From contig JAFQFH010000013.1 of NCBI GenBank assembly GCA_017398685.1, positions 1 to 62,129 on the forward strand: a stretch of DNA of 62,129 bases, given 5' to 3'. Below the pieces are notes generated by a model. It did not search any database, was not told the origin of the DNA, and saw nothing but the letters and a program-made list of their open reading frames with translations. A program made the translations under genes and the position numbers. Origin of the DNA: Oscillospiraceae bacterium (GTDB lineage: Bacteria; Bacillota; Clostridia; Oscillospirales; Oscillospiraceae). This document shows positions 1 to 7,713 of the stretch, in pieces (the stretch's first letter is position 1; each line of letters starts with the position of its first letter).

Positions 1-456
1 ACCGAGCGCGGCATCACCGAGCCTGTCACCACCTTCTCCACCCTCTTCGGCGCACCCTTCTTCCCCCTGAACGCTTCTGTCTACGCCAACATGCTGGGCG
101 AGAAGCTCAAGGAGACCGGCGCAAACGTGTTCCTCGTCAACACCGGTTGGTGCGGCGGCGCAGCAGGCACCGTTCCCAGAATGAAGCTCAAGTACACCCG
201 TGCCATGGTCACCGCAGCTCTCGCTGGCGAGCTTGACAACGTAGAGTACGAGCTCGACCCCATCTTCAACGTCAACATCCCCAAGTCCTGCCCCAACGTT
301 CCCTCTGAGATCCTCAATCCCAAGAACATCTGGGAGGACAAGGCTGCATACGAGGCTTCCGCAAAGAACCTGGCCAAGAAATTTGCCGACAACTTTGCAA
401 AGAAGTACCCCGACATGCCCGCCAACATCGTCAACGCCGGCCCCAAGGCTGAGTAA
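1..456 (+). CDS. pckA: phosphoenolpyruvate carboxykinase (ATP), C-terminal part
   Basis: The reading frame is open from base 1 and ends at TAA 454-456, giving the last 151 residues of ATP-dependent PEP carboxykinase, which interconverts oxaloacetate plus ATP with PEP, CO2 and ADP. Family landmarks are TERGITEP at the edge, then LVNTGWCGG and the YTRAMV segment, and a C-terminal stretch IPKSCPNVPSEILNPKNIW that matches the PckA tail pattern. The N-terminal lobe and the P-loop lie outside the window. The gene ends just ahead of a strong terminator, so it is the last gene of its transcript. In anaerobic gut Clostridia the enzyme often runs in the CO2-fixing direction, but the sequence does not show this. 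Confidence 0.93.
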   Translation, partial: TERGITEPVTTFSTLFGAPFFPLNASVYANMLGEKLKETGANVFLVNTGWCGGAAGTVPRMKLKYTRAMVTAALAGELDNVEYELDPIFNVNIPKSCPNVPSEILNPKNIWEDKAAYEASAKNLAKKFADNFAKKYPDMPANIVNAGPKAE

Positions 457-492
457 TTGACCCGCGGCAGCATAAAGCCATAAAAACATCGG

Positions 493-524
493 ACAAGCAC
501 CCGTAAGCCGGGTGCTTGTTTTTT
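493..524 (+). terminator. intrinsic terminator of pckA
   Basis: Stem ACAAGCACCC / GGGTGCTTGT (10-11 bp) with a short loop, followed by a run of T's at 519-524. It lies 37 bases after the pckA stop codon. Confidence 0.9.
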
Positions 525-640
525 ATATAATTGTTATATGTAAATAATATTAAGTTAATAATATTATGAAATCTACATTACGAAAACTATATTACGTATA
601 ATGAATTATGATAACAATATTACGTAAACTTAAAATCAAC
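525..640. other. AT-rich intergenic spacer
   Basis: Very AT-rich spacer between two terminators. ATTACG occurs at 577, 591 and 619 (steps of 14 and 28 bases). No coding potential or convincing promoter is seen, and the short repeats may be chance in such biased sequence. Confidence 0.4.
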
Positions 641-673
641 AAAAATACAGCCCACCGGTTTGCCGGTGGGCTG
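641..673 (-). terminator. intrinsic terminator of the secreted Ig-like protein gene
   Basis: Stem CAGCCCACCGG / CCGGTGGGCTG with loop TTTG. Read on the minus strand it is followed by a T tract (AAAAA at 641-645 on the plus strand). It lies just beyond the stop of the 687-1592 gene. Confidence 0.88.
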
Positions 674-686
674 CTGTTATGTGCTT

Positions 687-1592
687 TCACTGGAAGTTTA
701 TTGTCACGCTGGCGCTTATTCCGCTGCCGTCGGTGGCAGATGCTGTGATTATCACGCTGCAAGGAGCGCTGGCTATAACAAGTCCGTCCATTACCTTGGC
801 ATTTGATGAACTGCTGCTCCACATGATATCAGCTTCCTGATCGGGGGATATCTTTGCGTTGAGCTTCACCGGCGCGGAGGCTGAGTTGCTGAAGCTTTGA
901 CCGGTCACATCCACTCCAGCTCTGAAAATGCTTATTTTTTCAACAGCCGGGTTAATAATTACGTTCATGTATGCTATAGCCTTGGGATTGTCGCCGGAGC
1001 GCAGGCGAACAAGGACGTTTTCAGGTTTGCTGACGCTTTCGGCGCATAGGGTGCCGCTGGCGGGATTGGAGAAGTAGGCGTATTCATTTCCTGCAACCAC
1101 ATCCCAGTTCAGCTTTGGATCAGTAGGGCTGTATTCAAGGCCCATCGGGCTTATGAACCTGGGTTTGAAGCTGACGATGGACTGGGCACGCATATTATAT
1201 GTTGAATAATGCTCCAGTGAGAGGCTGTGCACTCTTTTGTACAGTTTCAGCTTGGTGCTGCTTATCCTTCCGCTGCCGTCAGTGGTCTGGCAGGAGATAA
1301 TTACTTCGCCCTCTTTTTCTACGTTTATTGCAACATTGCCGTTTTCGTCCACTTTTGCCATGCCTTCGTTGCTGCTTTTCCAGTGGACATTCTCTCTTAT
1401 TGTTCCATCCGCGCTGCGGGCCTCAAAGCGCAGGGCGCGGGTGACAATAGTGTCCACATCCAGCGTTTTGAAACTTATAATGTTGTCGTTGAGATATATA
1501 TGAAGCTCGGCGCTGTCTGCCATTGCGCCAGGCAAAAGACTCAGCAGCAGGGCGGTCAGCAAAATACAGGAAACAGTTTTTTTCATGGTCAA
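687..1592 (-). CDS. secreted protein with bacterial Ig-like (BIG2-type) domains
   Basis: 301 residues. The N-terminus has a positive MTMKK start, a hydrophobic core and a plausible signal-peptidase I site near AMA-D (about residue 25), so the product is probably exported. The mature part is beta-rich, with Ig-like features such as WKSSNEGMAKVDENGNV followed by TDGSGRISS in the first half and IMWSSSSSNAKV with TDGSGISASV near the end, as in invasin/intimin-like group 2 Ig folds. No anchor, catalytic motif or repeat array is seen. The chosen start is TTG at 1592, because GGAG (1601-1604 on the plus strand) sits 8 bases upstream; the ATG two codons later is the alternative. The gene is monocistronic, with its own promoter and terminator. 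The exact role, such as adhesion or surface binding, cannot be told. Confidence 0.75.
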   Translation of the reverse strand: MTMKKTVSCILLTALLLSLLPGAMADSAELHIYLNDNIISFKTLDVDTIVTRALRFEARSADGTIRENVHWKSSNEGMAKVDENGNVAINVEKEGEVIISCQTTDGSGRISSTKLKLYKRVHSLSLEHYSTYNMRAQSIVSFKPRFISPMGLEYSPTDPKLNWDVVAGNEYAYFSNPASGTLCAESVSKPENVLVRLRSGDNPKAIAYMNVIINPAVEKISIFRAGVDVTGQSFSNSASAPVKLNAKISPDQEADIMWSSSSSNAKVMDGLVIASAPCSVIITASATDGSGISASVTINFQ

Positions 1593-1645
1593 ATATGTAT
1601 CTCCGGTTTTTTACAGCATTTATCCGTATTACAGAAACATAATTA

Positions 1646-1674
1646 AGTTTACCATAATCGGATGTGGAATGCAA
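1646..1674 (-). promoter_or_regulatory. candidate sigma-A promoter for the Ig-like protein gene
   Basis: On the minus strand TTGCAT (1669-1674), 17-bp spacer, TAAACT (1646-1651), about 55 bases before the gene start. The -10 is a moderate match. Confidence 0.45.
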
Positions 1675-1684
1675 TAGTTTTTAG

Positions 1685-1855
1685 AGACTGTCAAAAACCT
1701 ATACTTCCAAGTGAGACAACAGAGCAGCAGGGGAGCTCGAGGGGGCAAGCCCGCCTCGAATTTAATATATTATTGCAGAAAAGTTTGTAGAACATAACTT
1801 TTCTGCGGTTTTGAAGCGTGAGCAAAAAAGTAAAGATTGACTTTTTTGACACGCT
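1685..1855. repeat. possible MITE / IS remnant with imperfect terminal inverted repeats
   Basis: The 302-base gap between two genes contains a 171-base segment bounded by AGACTGTCAAAAA (1685-1697) and TTTTTGACACGCT (1843-1855), inverted repeats matching at 11 of 13 positions. Inside are further hairpins: GCAGAAAAGTT / AACTTTTCTGC (1775-1806) and GCGTG..CAAAAAAGT / ACTTTTTTG..CACGC (1816-1854). There is no ORF. Structure-rich, non-coding and TIR-bounded sequence fits a MITE-like element, but no target-site duplication is obvious. Confidence 0.35.
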
Positions 1856-1856
1856 G

Positions 1857-1887
1857 AAAAAACTCCGGAAATTTTTTCCGGAGTTTT
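1857..1887 (-). terminator. intrinsic terminator of the acyltransferase gene
   Basis: Stem AAAACTCCGGAAA / TTTCCGGAGTTTT with a 3-base loop and flanking A and T runs, 8 bases past the acyltransferase stop codon. It could work in both directions. Confidence 0.88.
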
Positions 1888-1894
1888 GAGGCTC

Positions 1895-2986
1895 TCAGGC
1901 CGGGCGAAGTTTGTTCTTCAGCCATTTCCAGATAAGGCAGGCAGCTATGGTCATGGCAAAGCACAAAGCCGGAACAATGAGCTTTATGGTGGAGAAAGCC
2001 ATGAAATAGGACAAAAACATCACCGTAAAGCGGATTATATTCTGATGCAGCAGGAAAAAGTCTGAACTGACAGAACCTATAAAGAGCGTAAAGCGATTGG
2101 TCAGAAGCTTTGTAACGGGGCCTTGGGCGAGTGCAAAGCTGTAAAGCGCTGCGGCGGCCAGAGGCACGAAAAGCTGGGTGTACACAAAAGCATCCTTTGT
2201 GAGGAAGGAGTCGGAAGTCCTGTAAATAAAGGAGCTTAGTACCAGAATAAGGATGCAGGCAAGCTCCATGAAAAGGCCCTTTTTCTCTGAGAGCTTATTT
2301 TCATCCCTGATGAATATCGCCCCAAGGCAGCAGCCCACGGCAAAGTCGAAAAGTCGGAAGGGCGGGAAAATATAGGTGAACCAGTAGGCAAATTTCCCGT
2401 CTGCCGGAATAAGCTTGCGGCTGAGCAGCAGTTCTTCCAGAGGTTCAACAAGAAAACCAAGGGCGAACTGGACTATGTACAGCATAACTGCGGCGACGAT
2501 TAGCAAAGATGTGCGCTGCGCTTTTTTTATGCTGCGCAAAATAGGGGGAAATGCAAAGTATAAAAAGAGGGAAGTGGACAGATACCATGCCACGCCGTTG
2601 AAAGCCATGGCATATTCGGAGTTTGGCACCCAGGACTGCACAAGAAAAATGCTTGCAACCATCTTTTTCACCAAAAGCAGTGCAGCCTGTGGTGAGTACG
2701 CCTTCATCAGTGTGAAAAGCTCCAGCAGAAGAACCGGCAGCGAGCATAAAAGATAAAGCGTGTAGAGCTTGCTTATCCTTTTGACCGCGTACTTGAGGCA
2801 ATCCGCACCCCGGAGGGCGGCAACATCGGCTTTATCGTAGCCGGAATATGTCAGCGTAAAACCTGAGAGCATGAAAAAAACGCCCACTGCCGCGGCAACG
2901 GCGCAGTTCAATCCGCTGTGGTCTGCGAATACCACAAGACAGGCCAAGGCTCTCAATGCCTGCAGGGAATCAAGTTTTTTCTTCAT
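1895..2986 (-). CDS. acyltransferase 3 family membrane protein (OafA/YrhL-like)
   Basis: 363 residues with about ten hydrophobic segments spread over the whole length. The N-terminus LQALRALACLVVFADHSG is the typical first helix of acyltransferase-3 proteins, with the conserved Arg and the His thought to be catalytic. The FFMLSGFTL segment in the next helix also fits. Members O-acylate exported saccharides or peptidoglycan from acyl-CoA, acting at the membrane. The substrate cannot be inferred. The gene is alone on its strand between its own promoter and a strong terminator, divergent from the COG2426 gene. Start ATG at 2986 has AGGG 8-11 bases upstream. It is full length without an SGNH domain. 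Confidence 0.88.
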   Translation of the reverse strand: MKKKLDSLQALRALACLVVFADHSGLNCAVAAAVGVFFMLSGFTLTYSGYDKADVAALRGADCLKYAVKRISKLYTLYLLCSLPVLLLELFTLMKAYSPQAALLLVKKMVASIFLVQSWVPNSEYAMAFNGVAWYLSTSLFLYFAFPPILRSIKKAQRTSLLIVAAVMLYIVQFALGFLVEPLEELLLSRKLIPADGKFAYWFTYIFPPFRLFDFAVGCCLGAIFIRDENKLSEKKGLFMELACILILVLSSFIYRTSDSFLTKDAFVYTQLFVPLAAAALYSFALAQGPVTKLLTNRFTLFIGSVSSDFFLLHQNIIRFTVMFLSYFMAFSTIKLIVPALCFAMTIAACLIWKWLKNKLRPA

Positions 2987-3012
2987 ACAGCACCCTGAAA
3001 ATTTTTTCTTCC

Positions 3013-3041
3013 ATTATATACGTGGACAAGCTAAAGGGCAA
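3013..3041 (-). promoter_or_regulatory. sigma-A promoter for the acyltransferase gene
   Basis: On the minus strand TTGCCC (3036-3041), 17-bp spacer, TATAAT (3013-3018), 27 bases ahead of the start codon. Confidence 0.65.
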
Positions 3042-3078
3042 GGTGAAATATCTTTATTTTCGCTTAACGTTTTTGTGC

Positions 3079-3107
3079 TTGTAAAGTATAAAATGCTGTG
3101 CTATAAT
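3079..3107 (+). promoter_or_regulatory. sigma-A promoter for the COG2426 gene
   Basis: TTGTAA (3079-3084), 17-bp spacer, consensus TATAAT (3102-3107), about 50 bases before the start codon at 3158. Confidence 0.75.
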
Positions 3108-3157
3108 CACAAATCGTGTGAAATAAAAATAAAAAAATTACATCGGAGATTTTTTAC

Positions 3158-3637
3158 ATGATTGCATGGCTTACCAGTACAACAGCAGGCAAGTTTATCG
3201 CTACTTTTTTTATATCAATGGTTCCCGTCATCGAGCTTCGCGGCGGACTGCCCTACGGCATCGGCTTCGGGCTTGACTATCCTCTGGCTCTCACGGCGGC
3301 TCTTCTGGGCAACATGGTGCCCGTGCCTTTTATCCTTGTGTACATCAGCCGCATTTTCCTCTGGCTCCGCGGCCGTCACAAAAAGCTGGATGATTTTATC
3401 ACCAAGCTTGAGGACAAGGCTCACCTCAAAAGCGAAACCGTTGAGAAGTACGGCCCTCTGGGTCTGCTGCTTTTCGTGGCCATCCCTCTGCCCGGTACCG
3501 GCGCATGGACAGGTGCGCTGGTGGCGGCTCTTATGAACATGAAGGTAAGGCACGCTCTGCCCTGCGTTTTTCTGGGTGTGTGCATAGCCGCAGCTATTAT
3601 CACTGCCGTGACCTTCGGCGTCATCCACATTTTCTGA
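3158..3637 (+). CDS. COG2426 / putative small multidrug export family membrane protein
   Basis: 159 residues, four to five hydrophobic helices. Two landmarks of the family are visible: PVIELRGGLPYGIGFGL near residue 25 and PLPGTGAWTGALVAALM near residue 110, resembling the re-entrant loops of the wider VTT/DedA group. The family name (small multidrug export) rests on old annotation; transport function is unproven. Start ATG has GGAG 9 bases upstream. It stands alone with its own promoter and terminator. Confidence 0.82.
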   Translation: MIAWLTSTTAGKFIATFFISMVPVIELRGGLPYGIGFGLDYPLALTAALLGNMVPVPFILVYISRIFLWLRGRHKKLDDFITKLEDKAHLKSETVEKYGPLGLLLFVAIPLPGTGAWTGALVAALMNMKVRHALPCVFLGVCIAAAIITAVTFGVIHIF

Positions 3638-3650
3638 GAATAAGGCATAT

Positions 3651-3692
3651 ATGCGTTCTGCCTGCCGGCAGAGCGCATTTTTATTTATTTTT
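3651..3692 (+). terminator. intrinsic terminator of the COG2426 gene
   Basis: Twelve-bp stem ATGCGTTCTGCC / GGCAGAGCGCAT with loop TGCC, followed by a T-rich stretch (TTTTATTTATTTTT). Confidence 0.9.
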
Positions 3693-3696
3693 CCTC

Positions 3697-3725
3697 TTGG
3701 AATTGGAGATAAAAGGATGTATAAT
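3697..3725 (+). promoter_or_regulatory. sigma-A promoter for glgA
   Basis: TTGGAA (3697-3702), 17-bp spacer, TATAAT (3720-3725), about 70 bases upstream of the glgA start. Confidence 0.68.
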
Positions 3726-3793
3726 ACTATGTTAGAGAAATACGCGCAAAGATACGAGCAAATCTGGGAGCAAAATAGAACGGAGGAAAAAAC

Positions 3794-5272
3794 GTGAAAA
3801 AGGAATTTCGTGAATTACTCAGTGAAAAAGGCAGAAAGGATATGCCCAATGTGCTGCTTGTCTCAGCCGAATGTGCGCCCCTTTCCAAGACCGGCGGTCT
3901 TGCCGATGTGGTGGGCACTCTGCCCAAGTCTCTTGCCGGCCTTTCAGTTGACGCAAGAGTGATTACTCCCTACCATCGTGTTATCAAGCAGAAGTATGCC
4001 GACAAGGTGGAGCATATGTTCCATTTCTATGTGGATCTTGGCTGGCGTCACGAGTATGCGGGCATCGAAAAGCTGGAGCTGGACGGTGTCACCATCTACC
4101 TTGTGGACAGTGAGCGCTACTTTGGCGACAAGATCTACAGAGGCGGCTATGATGAACTGGAGCAGTACTGCTTCTTCTGCCGTGCCGTGCTGGATGCCAT
4201 CCCCAATCTGGGCTTTACCCCCGAAGTGCTCCACTGCAACGACTGGCATACCGCAATGATCCCCATGCTTGCCCGCACCCAGTATCACGGTGCAATGCAG
4301 GAAAATCTCCGCTTCCTTCTGACCATACATAATATTGCCTTCCAGGGCAAGTGCGGCTTTGATGTTCCCGGCGACCTGCTTGGCATCCACAGCGATTATT
4401 ACACCAGCGAGTTTATGGAGCTTTACGGCTGCGCCGACTTCCTCAAGGCAGGCTGTGTATTTGCCCATAAGATAAATACTGTATCCCCCAGCTATGCCTG
4501 GGAGATCCGTACCCCCTACTTCTCCGAGGGGCTGGACGGTATCCTCAACGCCAGAGCCGCAGACCTTTCCGGTATCATAAACGGTATCGACAAGAAGGTG
4601 TTCAACCCCAGAAACGATCCTCTGCTGCCTGCCAAGTTTGACAGGGGTCATCTTAAGGGCAAGGCTGTCTGCAAGGCCAAGCTCCAGAGCGATCTGGGCC
4701 TTGAGGTGCGCGATGATGTGCCTTTGGTGGCAATGGTCACCCGTATGACTGAGCAGAAGGGCTTTGACCTTGTGGCCTGCTGCCTTGATGAGCTTATGAG
4801 CCATGAGGACATGCAGTTTGTCCTTCTTGGCAGCGGCGATGAGCGCTTTGAAAACTTCATGCGCGCCGCCGAGTACCGCTACAAGGGCAGACTTGCCGCC
4901 TACATCGGCTACAATGAGGAGCTTGCCCATCTTGTATACGCCGGCAGTGACTTCTTCCTTATGCCCTCCCGCTTTGAACCCTGCGGCCTGAGCCAGATGA
5001 TAGCCATGCGCTACGGCTCTCTCCCCATTGTCCGTGAGACCGGCGGTCTGCGCGACACTGTTGCCCCCTATAATAAATATACCGGCGAGGGCAACGGCTT
5101 CTCATTTGCAAATTACGACGCTTGGGAGATGCGCGACACTGTCAAGACTGCTCTGGCCTGCTGGCGTGATAAGGAAGTCATGCGCGGCCTTATCAATAAC
5201 GCCATGCTGGCTGACTTTGGCTTTGAGCTGTCTGCACAGGAGTACGCAAAGTTATATATATGCATGCTGTAA
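3794..5272 (+). CDS. glgA: glycogen (starch) synthase, GT5
   Basis: 492 residues, the usual length for bacterial glycogen synthase. It transfers glucose from ADP-glucose to the non-reducing end of alpha-1,4-glucan in the cytoplasm. The N-terminal nucleotide-sugar loop KTGGLADV starts at Lys32. The C-terminal Rossmann half carries VTRMTEQKGFDL and the conserved RFEPCGLSQM with ETGGLRDTV. The start is GTG at 3794, because GGAGG stands 7 bases upstream; an internal ATG at 3842 lacks such a site. It overlaps the following GH13 gene by 13 bases, so the two are probably translationally coupled. glgC, glgD and glgB are not in the window. Confidence 0.95.
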   Translation: MKKEFRELLSEKGRKDMPNVLLVSAECAPLSKTGGLADVVGTLPKSLAGLSVDARVITPYHRVIKQKYADKVEHMFHFYVDLGWRHEYAGIEKLELDGVTIYLVDSERYFGDKIYRGGYDELEQYCFFCRAVLDAIPNLGFTPEVLHCNDWHTAMIPMLARTQYHGAMQENLRFLLTIHNIAFQGKCGFDVPGDLLGIHSDYYTSEFMELYGCADFLKAGCVFAHKINTVSPSYAWEIRTPYFSEGLDGILNARAADLSGIINGIDKKVFNPRNDPLLPAKFDRGHLKGKAVCKAKLQSDLGLEVRDDVPLVAMVTRMTEQKGFDLVACCLDELMSHEDMQFVLLGSGDERFENFMRAAEYRYKGRLAAYIGYNEELAHLVYAGSDFFLMPSRFEPCGLSQMIAMRYGSLPIVRETGGLRDTVAPYNKYTGEGNGFSFANYDAWEMRDTVKTALACWRDKEVMRGLINNAMLADFGFELSAQEYAKLYICML

Positions 5273-7641
5273 AAGATAGAGAATATTCGATTTATTTTGG
5301 CGGAAGCTATACAGAAAACTGGTCTGAGGACTATACTCTTTCCATAGCATACAAGGACAGAAAAACGGTTCAGGCCATGTATGACGGTGAGTGCTGGAAG
5401 GCTGTGGGCGGAGATGAGAAGCTGTGTGCTCTTCTCAATTCTCCGGACTGTCCTAAGCTCACAAGGCAGTATTTTGAGGCTGCCTCCAAGGCATACAGTG
5501 CAGCGCAGGAATGTCTGCGCCGTGGCCTGAGTCTGGACAGGCTGGGTGAGTTTTTCTCATGCACGGATAATCCCCTGACAGCGCCGGAGCTTATGCGCCT
5601 TCTGATGGATGACTGCGGCTTTTCGATGGGCCTTTCCTACCATGTGGCGGCCCACTGCTGTGCGGACATCCGGGCCAGCGGAGTCAGGATAGATGATGTC
5701 TACGCACTTCAGCCCAGAACGGCCAATATAATAAGTCTTATCCGTTCCACGGCCAACGATATGCTCTCCGTAGCCTATGACGGAAGAAGCTCTGTGTACC
5801 GCAGCACTCCCGGCGCCATCTCCTGCGGCGATGAGCTTGATCTGGGCTTTCGCGTTCTGGGCGGCCGTGTGCTCACGGCGGAACTGGTGGTGTACGGAGA
5901 TGGTCTTCGCGAGGAGTACCCCATGCAAAAGCAGGGGGACATGTACAAGGTCACATTTACCGCTCCTGAAAAGCCCCAGGCTCTCTGGTACAATTTCCGC
6001 ATAGAAACTGAGAAAAGCACCCACTGGCTCTGCCCCGACCATACCGGCTTTATCGGCCGGCTCTGCGGCAGGGAACAGGCCTCCTTCCGTCTGACCGTGG
6101 CGCTGAAAGATTTTGAGACCCCTGCATGGTTTCGCCGCAGCGTCATGTATCAGGCCTTTCCGGACCGCTTTGCCTTTTCCGATGACGATACTGCCGCAAA
6201 GGGTGTGGAGTATCACCGCGCCCTCGGCCAGTTTGCCGATCTTCATAAAAGCATTGACGAGCCTGTGCGCTATCAGCCCAGAGATTTCGAGGAAAGCTAC
6301 AGCCCGGACGATTTCTATGGCGGCACCTTCAAGGGTATAGAGCAGAAGCTGCCTTATCTGAAAGAGCTTGGCATAAGCTGTCTTTATCTCAACCCCATCG
6401 TTGAGGCACGTTCAAATCACCGCTATGATACATCTGATTATATGCGTCCCGACCCGATTCTCGGCAGCATGGCAGACTTTGAGTCGCTTGCAGAAAAGGC
6501 AGATGAGCAGGGCATCCGTATCATTCTGGACGGTGTGTTCTCCCACACGGGAGCGGACAGTATCTACTTCAACCGCTACGGCAACTACGGCGGGGAGGGA
6601 GCCTGTCAGAGCAAGGACTCTCCTTACTACCCCTGGTATGAATTTCATGATTATCCCAATGAGTACCGCAGCTGGTGGGGCTTTGAGGATCTTCCGGAAG
6701 TTGATGAGCGAAACAGCGCATGGCAGGACTTTGTGGTCACAGGTGATAACAGCGTTGTAAAAAGCTGGCTTCGCCACGGTGCCTCCGGCTGGCGTCTGGA
6801 CGTGGCGGACGAACTGCCCGACGATGTGCTGGCTCTTATAAGAAAGGCCGCCAGAGAGGAGAAGAGCGACGCTCCCATCATCGGTGAGGTCTGGGAGGAC
6901 GCTGTCATAAAGGAAAGCTACGGCAGCCGCAGAAATTACGCCCTCGGCTATTCTCTTGACTCGGTTATGAACTATCCTTTCAGAACCATGGTGCTGGACT
7001 TTTTGCGCCGCTATGCCGATGCCTATTCCTTCAGAGACTTTCTTATTTCCCAGCAGCACAACTACCCCAAGCCCATGTACTACTCCCTCATGAACCTGCT
7101 GGGCTCTCACGATGTGGACAGAATCCGCTCCGCCCTCAGCGTGGATTTCAATATCCGCTCCCTTTCAAGGGAGGAGCAGCTTAAAATCAAGTTCTCCCAG
7201 TCCTCTCTGGACATAGCCGTCAAAATGGAAAAGCTGGCCTCGGCGATTCAGTTTGCCATCCCCGGCGTACCCTCCATCTATTACGGTGACGAGCAGGGTA
7301 TGTGCGGCGTGTGCGACCCCTTCAACCGCCAGCCCTTCAAAGAGGGAGAGCGGGAGCTGTTCGAGCATTACTGCGCCCTTTCCGCCCAGCGCAACAGCGC
7401 TGATGCCATGAGTGTGGGCGAGGCTGAATTTATGGCCTGTTCCTCCGATATCCTTCTGATTTTGCGTTATGTAAACCAAAACGAGGACGCTTTCGGAGCA
7501 GAGGCCGAAAACGGCGCCTATCTCACCGTGGTAAACCGCGGCGGAGAAGCGGAATACCATGCAGACTGCACGAAGGCTGGCTGCGGTTTTGTCACAGGCA
7601 AAATTGCTGCCTGCACGGCTCAGACCATTAAGCTCAGATAA
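5260..7641 (+). CDS. GH13 alpha-amylase / neopullulanase-like glucanase with N-terminal extension
   Basis: 793 residues. The (beta/alpha)8 catalytic domain begins near residue 290 (MYQAFPDRF) and contains the four GH13 regions: DGVFSHTG (Asp424, His429), GWRLDVADE (nucleophile Asp514), GEVWED (acid/base Glu543) and GSHDVDR (His617, Asp618). Residues about 165-280 look like the N-terminal carbohydrate-binding domain of cyclomaltodextrinase/neopullulanase enzymes. Residues 1-160 precede it and resemble nothing I recognise. There is no signal peptide, so it is cytoplasmic and probably turns over glycogen or maltodextrins. The start ATG lies inside glgA (13-base overlap) with no clear Shine-Dalgarno site, suggesting coupled translation. 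The exact specificity is open. Confidence 0.9.
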   Translation: MHAVKDREYSIYFGGSYTENWSEDYTLSIAYKDRKTVQAMYDGECWKAVGGDEKLCALLNSPDCPKLTRQYFEAASKAYSAAQECLRRGLSLDRLGEFFSCTDNPLTAPELMRLLMDDCGFSMGLSYHVAAHCCADIRASGVRIDDVYALQPRTANIISLIRSTANDMLSVAYDGRSSVYRSTPGAISCGDELDLGFRVLGGRVLTAELVVYGDGLREEYPMQKQGDMYKVTFTAPEKPQALWYNFRIETEKSTHWLCPDHTGFIGRLCGREQASFRLTVALKDFETPAWFRRSVMYQAFPDRFAFSDDDTAAKGVEYHRALGQFADLHKSIDEPVRYQPRDFEESYSPDDFYGGTFKGIEQKLPYLKELGISCLYLNPIVEARSNHRYDTSDYMRPDPILGSMADFESLAEKADEQGIRIILDGVFSHTGADSIYFNRYGNYGGEGACQSKDSPYYPWYEFHDYPNEYRSWWGFEDLPEVDERNSAWQDFVVTGDNSVVKSWLRHGASGWRLDVADELPDDVLALIRKAAREEKSDAPIIGEVWEDAVIKESYGSRRNYALGYSLDSVMNYPFRTMVLDFLRRYADAYSFRDFLISQQHNYPKPMYYSLMNLLGSHDVDRIRSALSVDFNIRSLSREEQLKIKFSQSSLDIAVKMEKLASAIQFAIPGVPSIYYGDEQGMCGVCDPFNRQPFKEGERELFEHYCALSAQRNSADAMSVGEAEFMACSSDILLILRYVNQNEDAFGAEAENGAYLTVVNRGGEAEYHADCTKAGCGFVTGKIAACTAQTIKLR

Positions 7642-7652
7642 TATATAACAGC

Positions 7653-7689
7653 AAGTCAGCTTTGCGGAATTATTCTGCAAAGCTGGCTT
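7653..7689. repeat. long near-perfect hairpin without T tract
   Basis: A 17-bp stem (7653-7669 with 7673-7689, two G:T pairs) and a 3-base loop lie between the GH13 gene and the first GtrII-like gene. No T run follows on either strand, so it is not a classical terminator. It could stabilise the upstream 3' end or mark processing. Confidence 0.6.
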
Positions 7690-7713
7690 ACGTTGAACAG
7701 GAAAGGCAGAAAT

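Noticed and set aside
577..624. Three ATTACG repeats spaced 14 and 28 bases
   Set aside because: Region is nearly all A and T; three short matches are not convincing as an operator.
3944..4930. Long open frame on the minus strand inside glgA
   Set aside because: Antisense shadow of a clear glycogen synthase gene; no family resemblance and no ribosome site.
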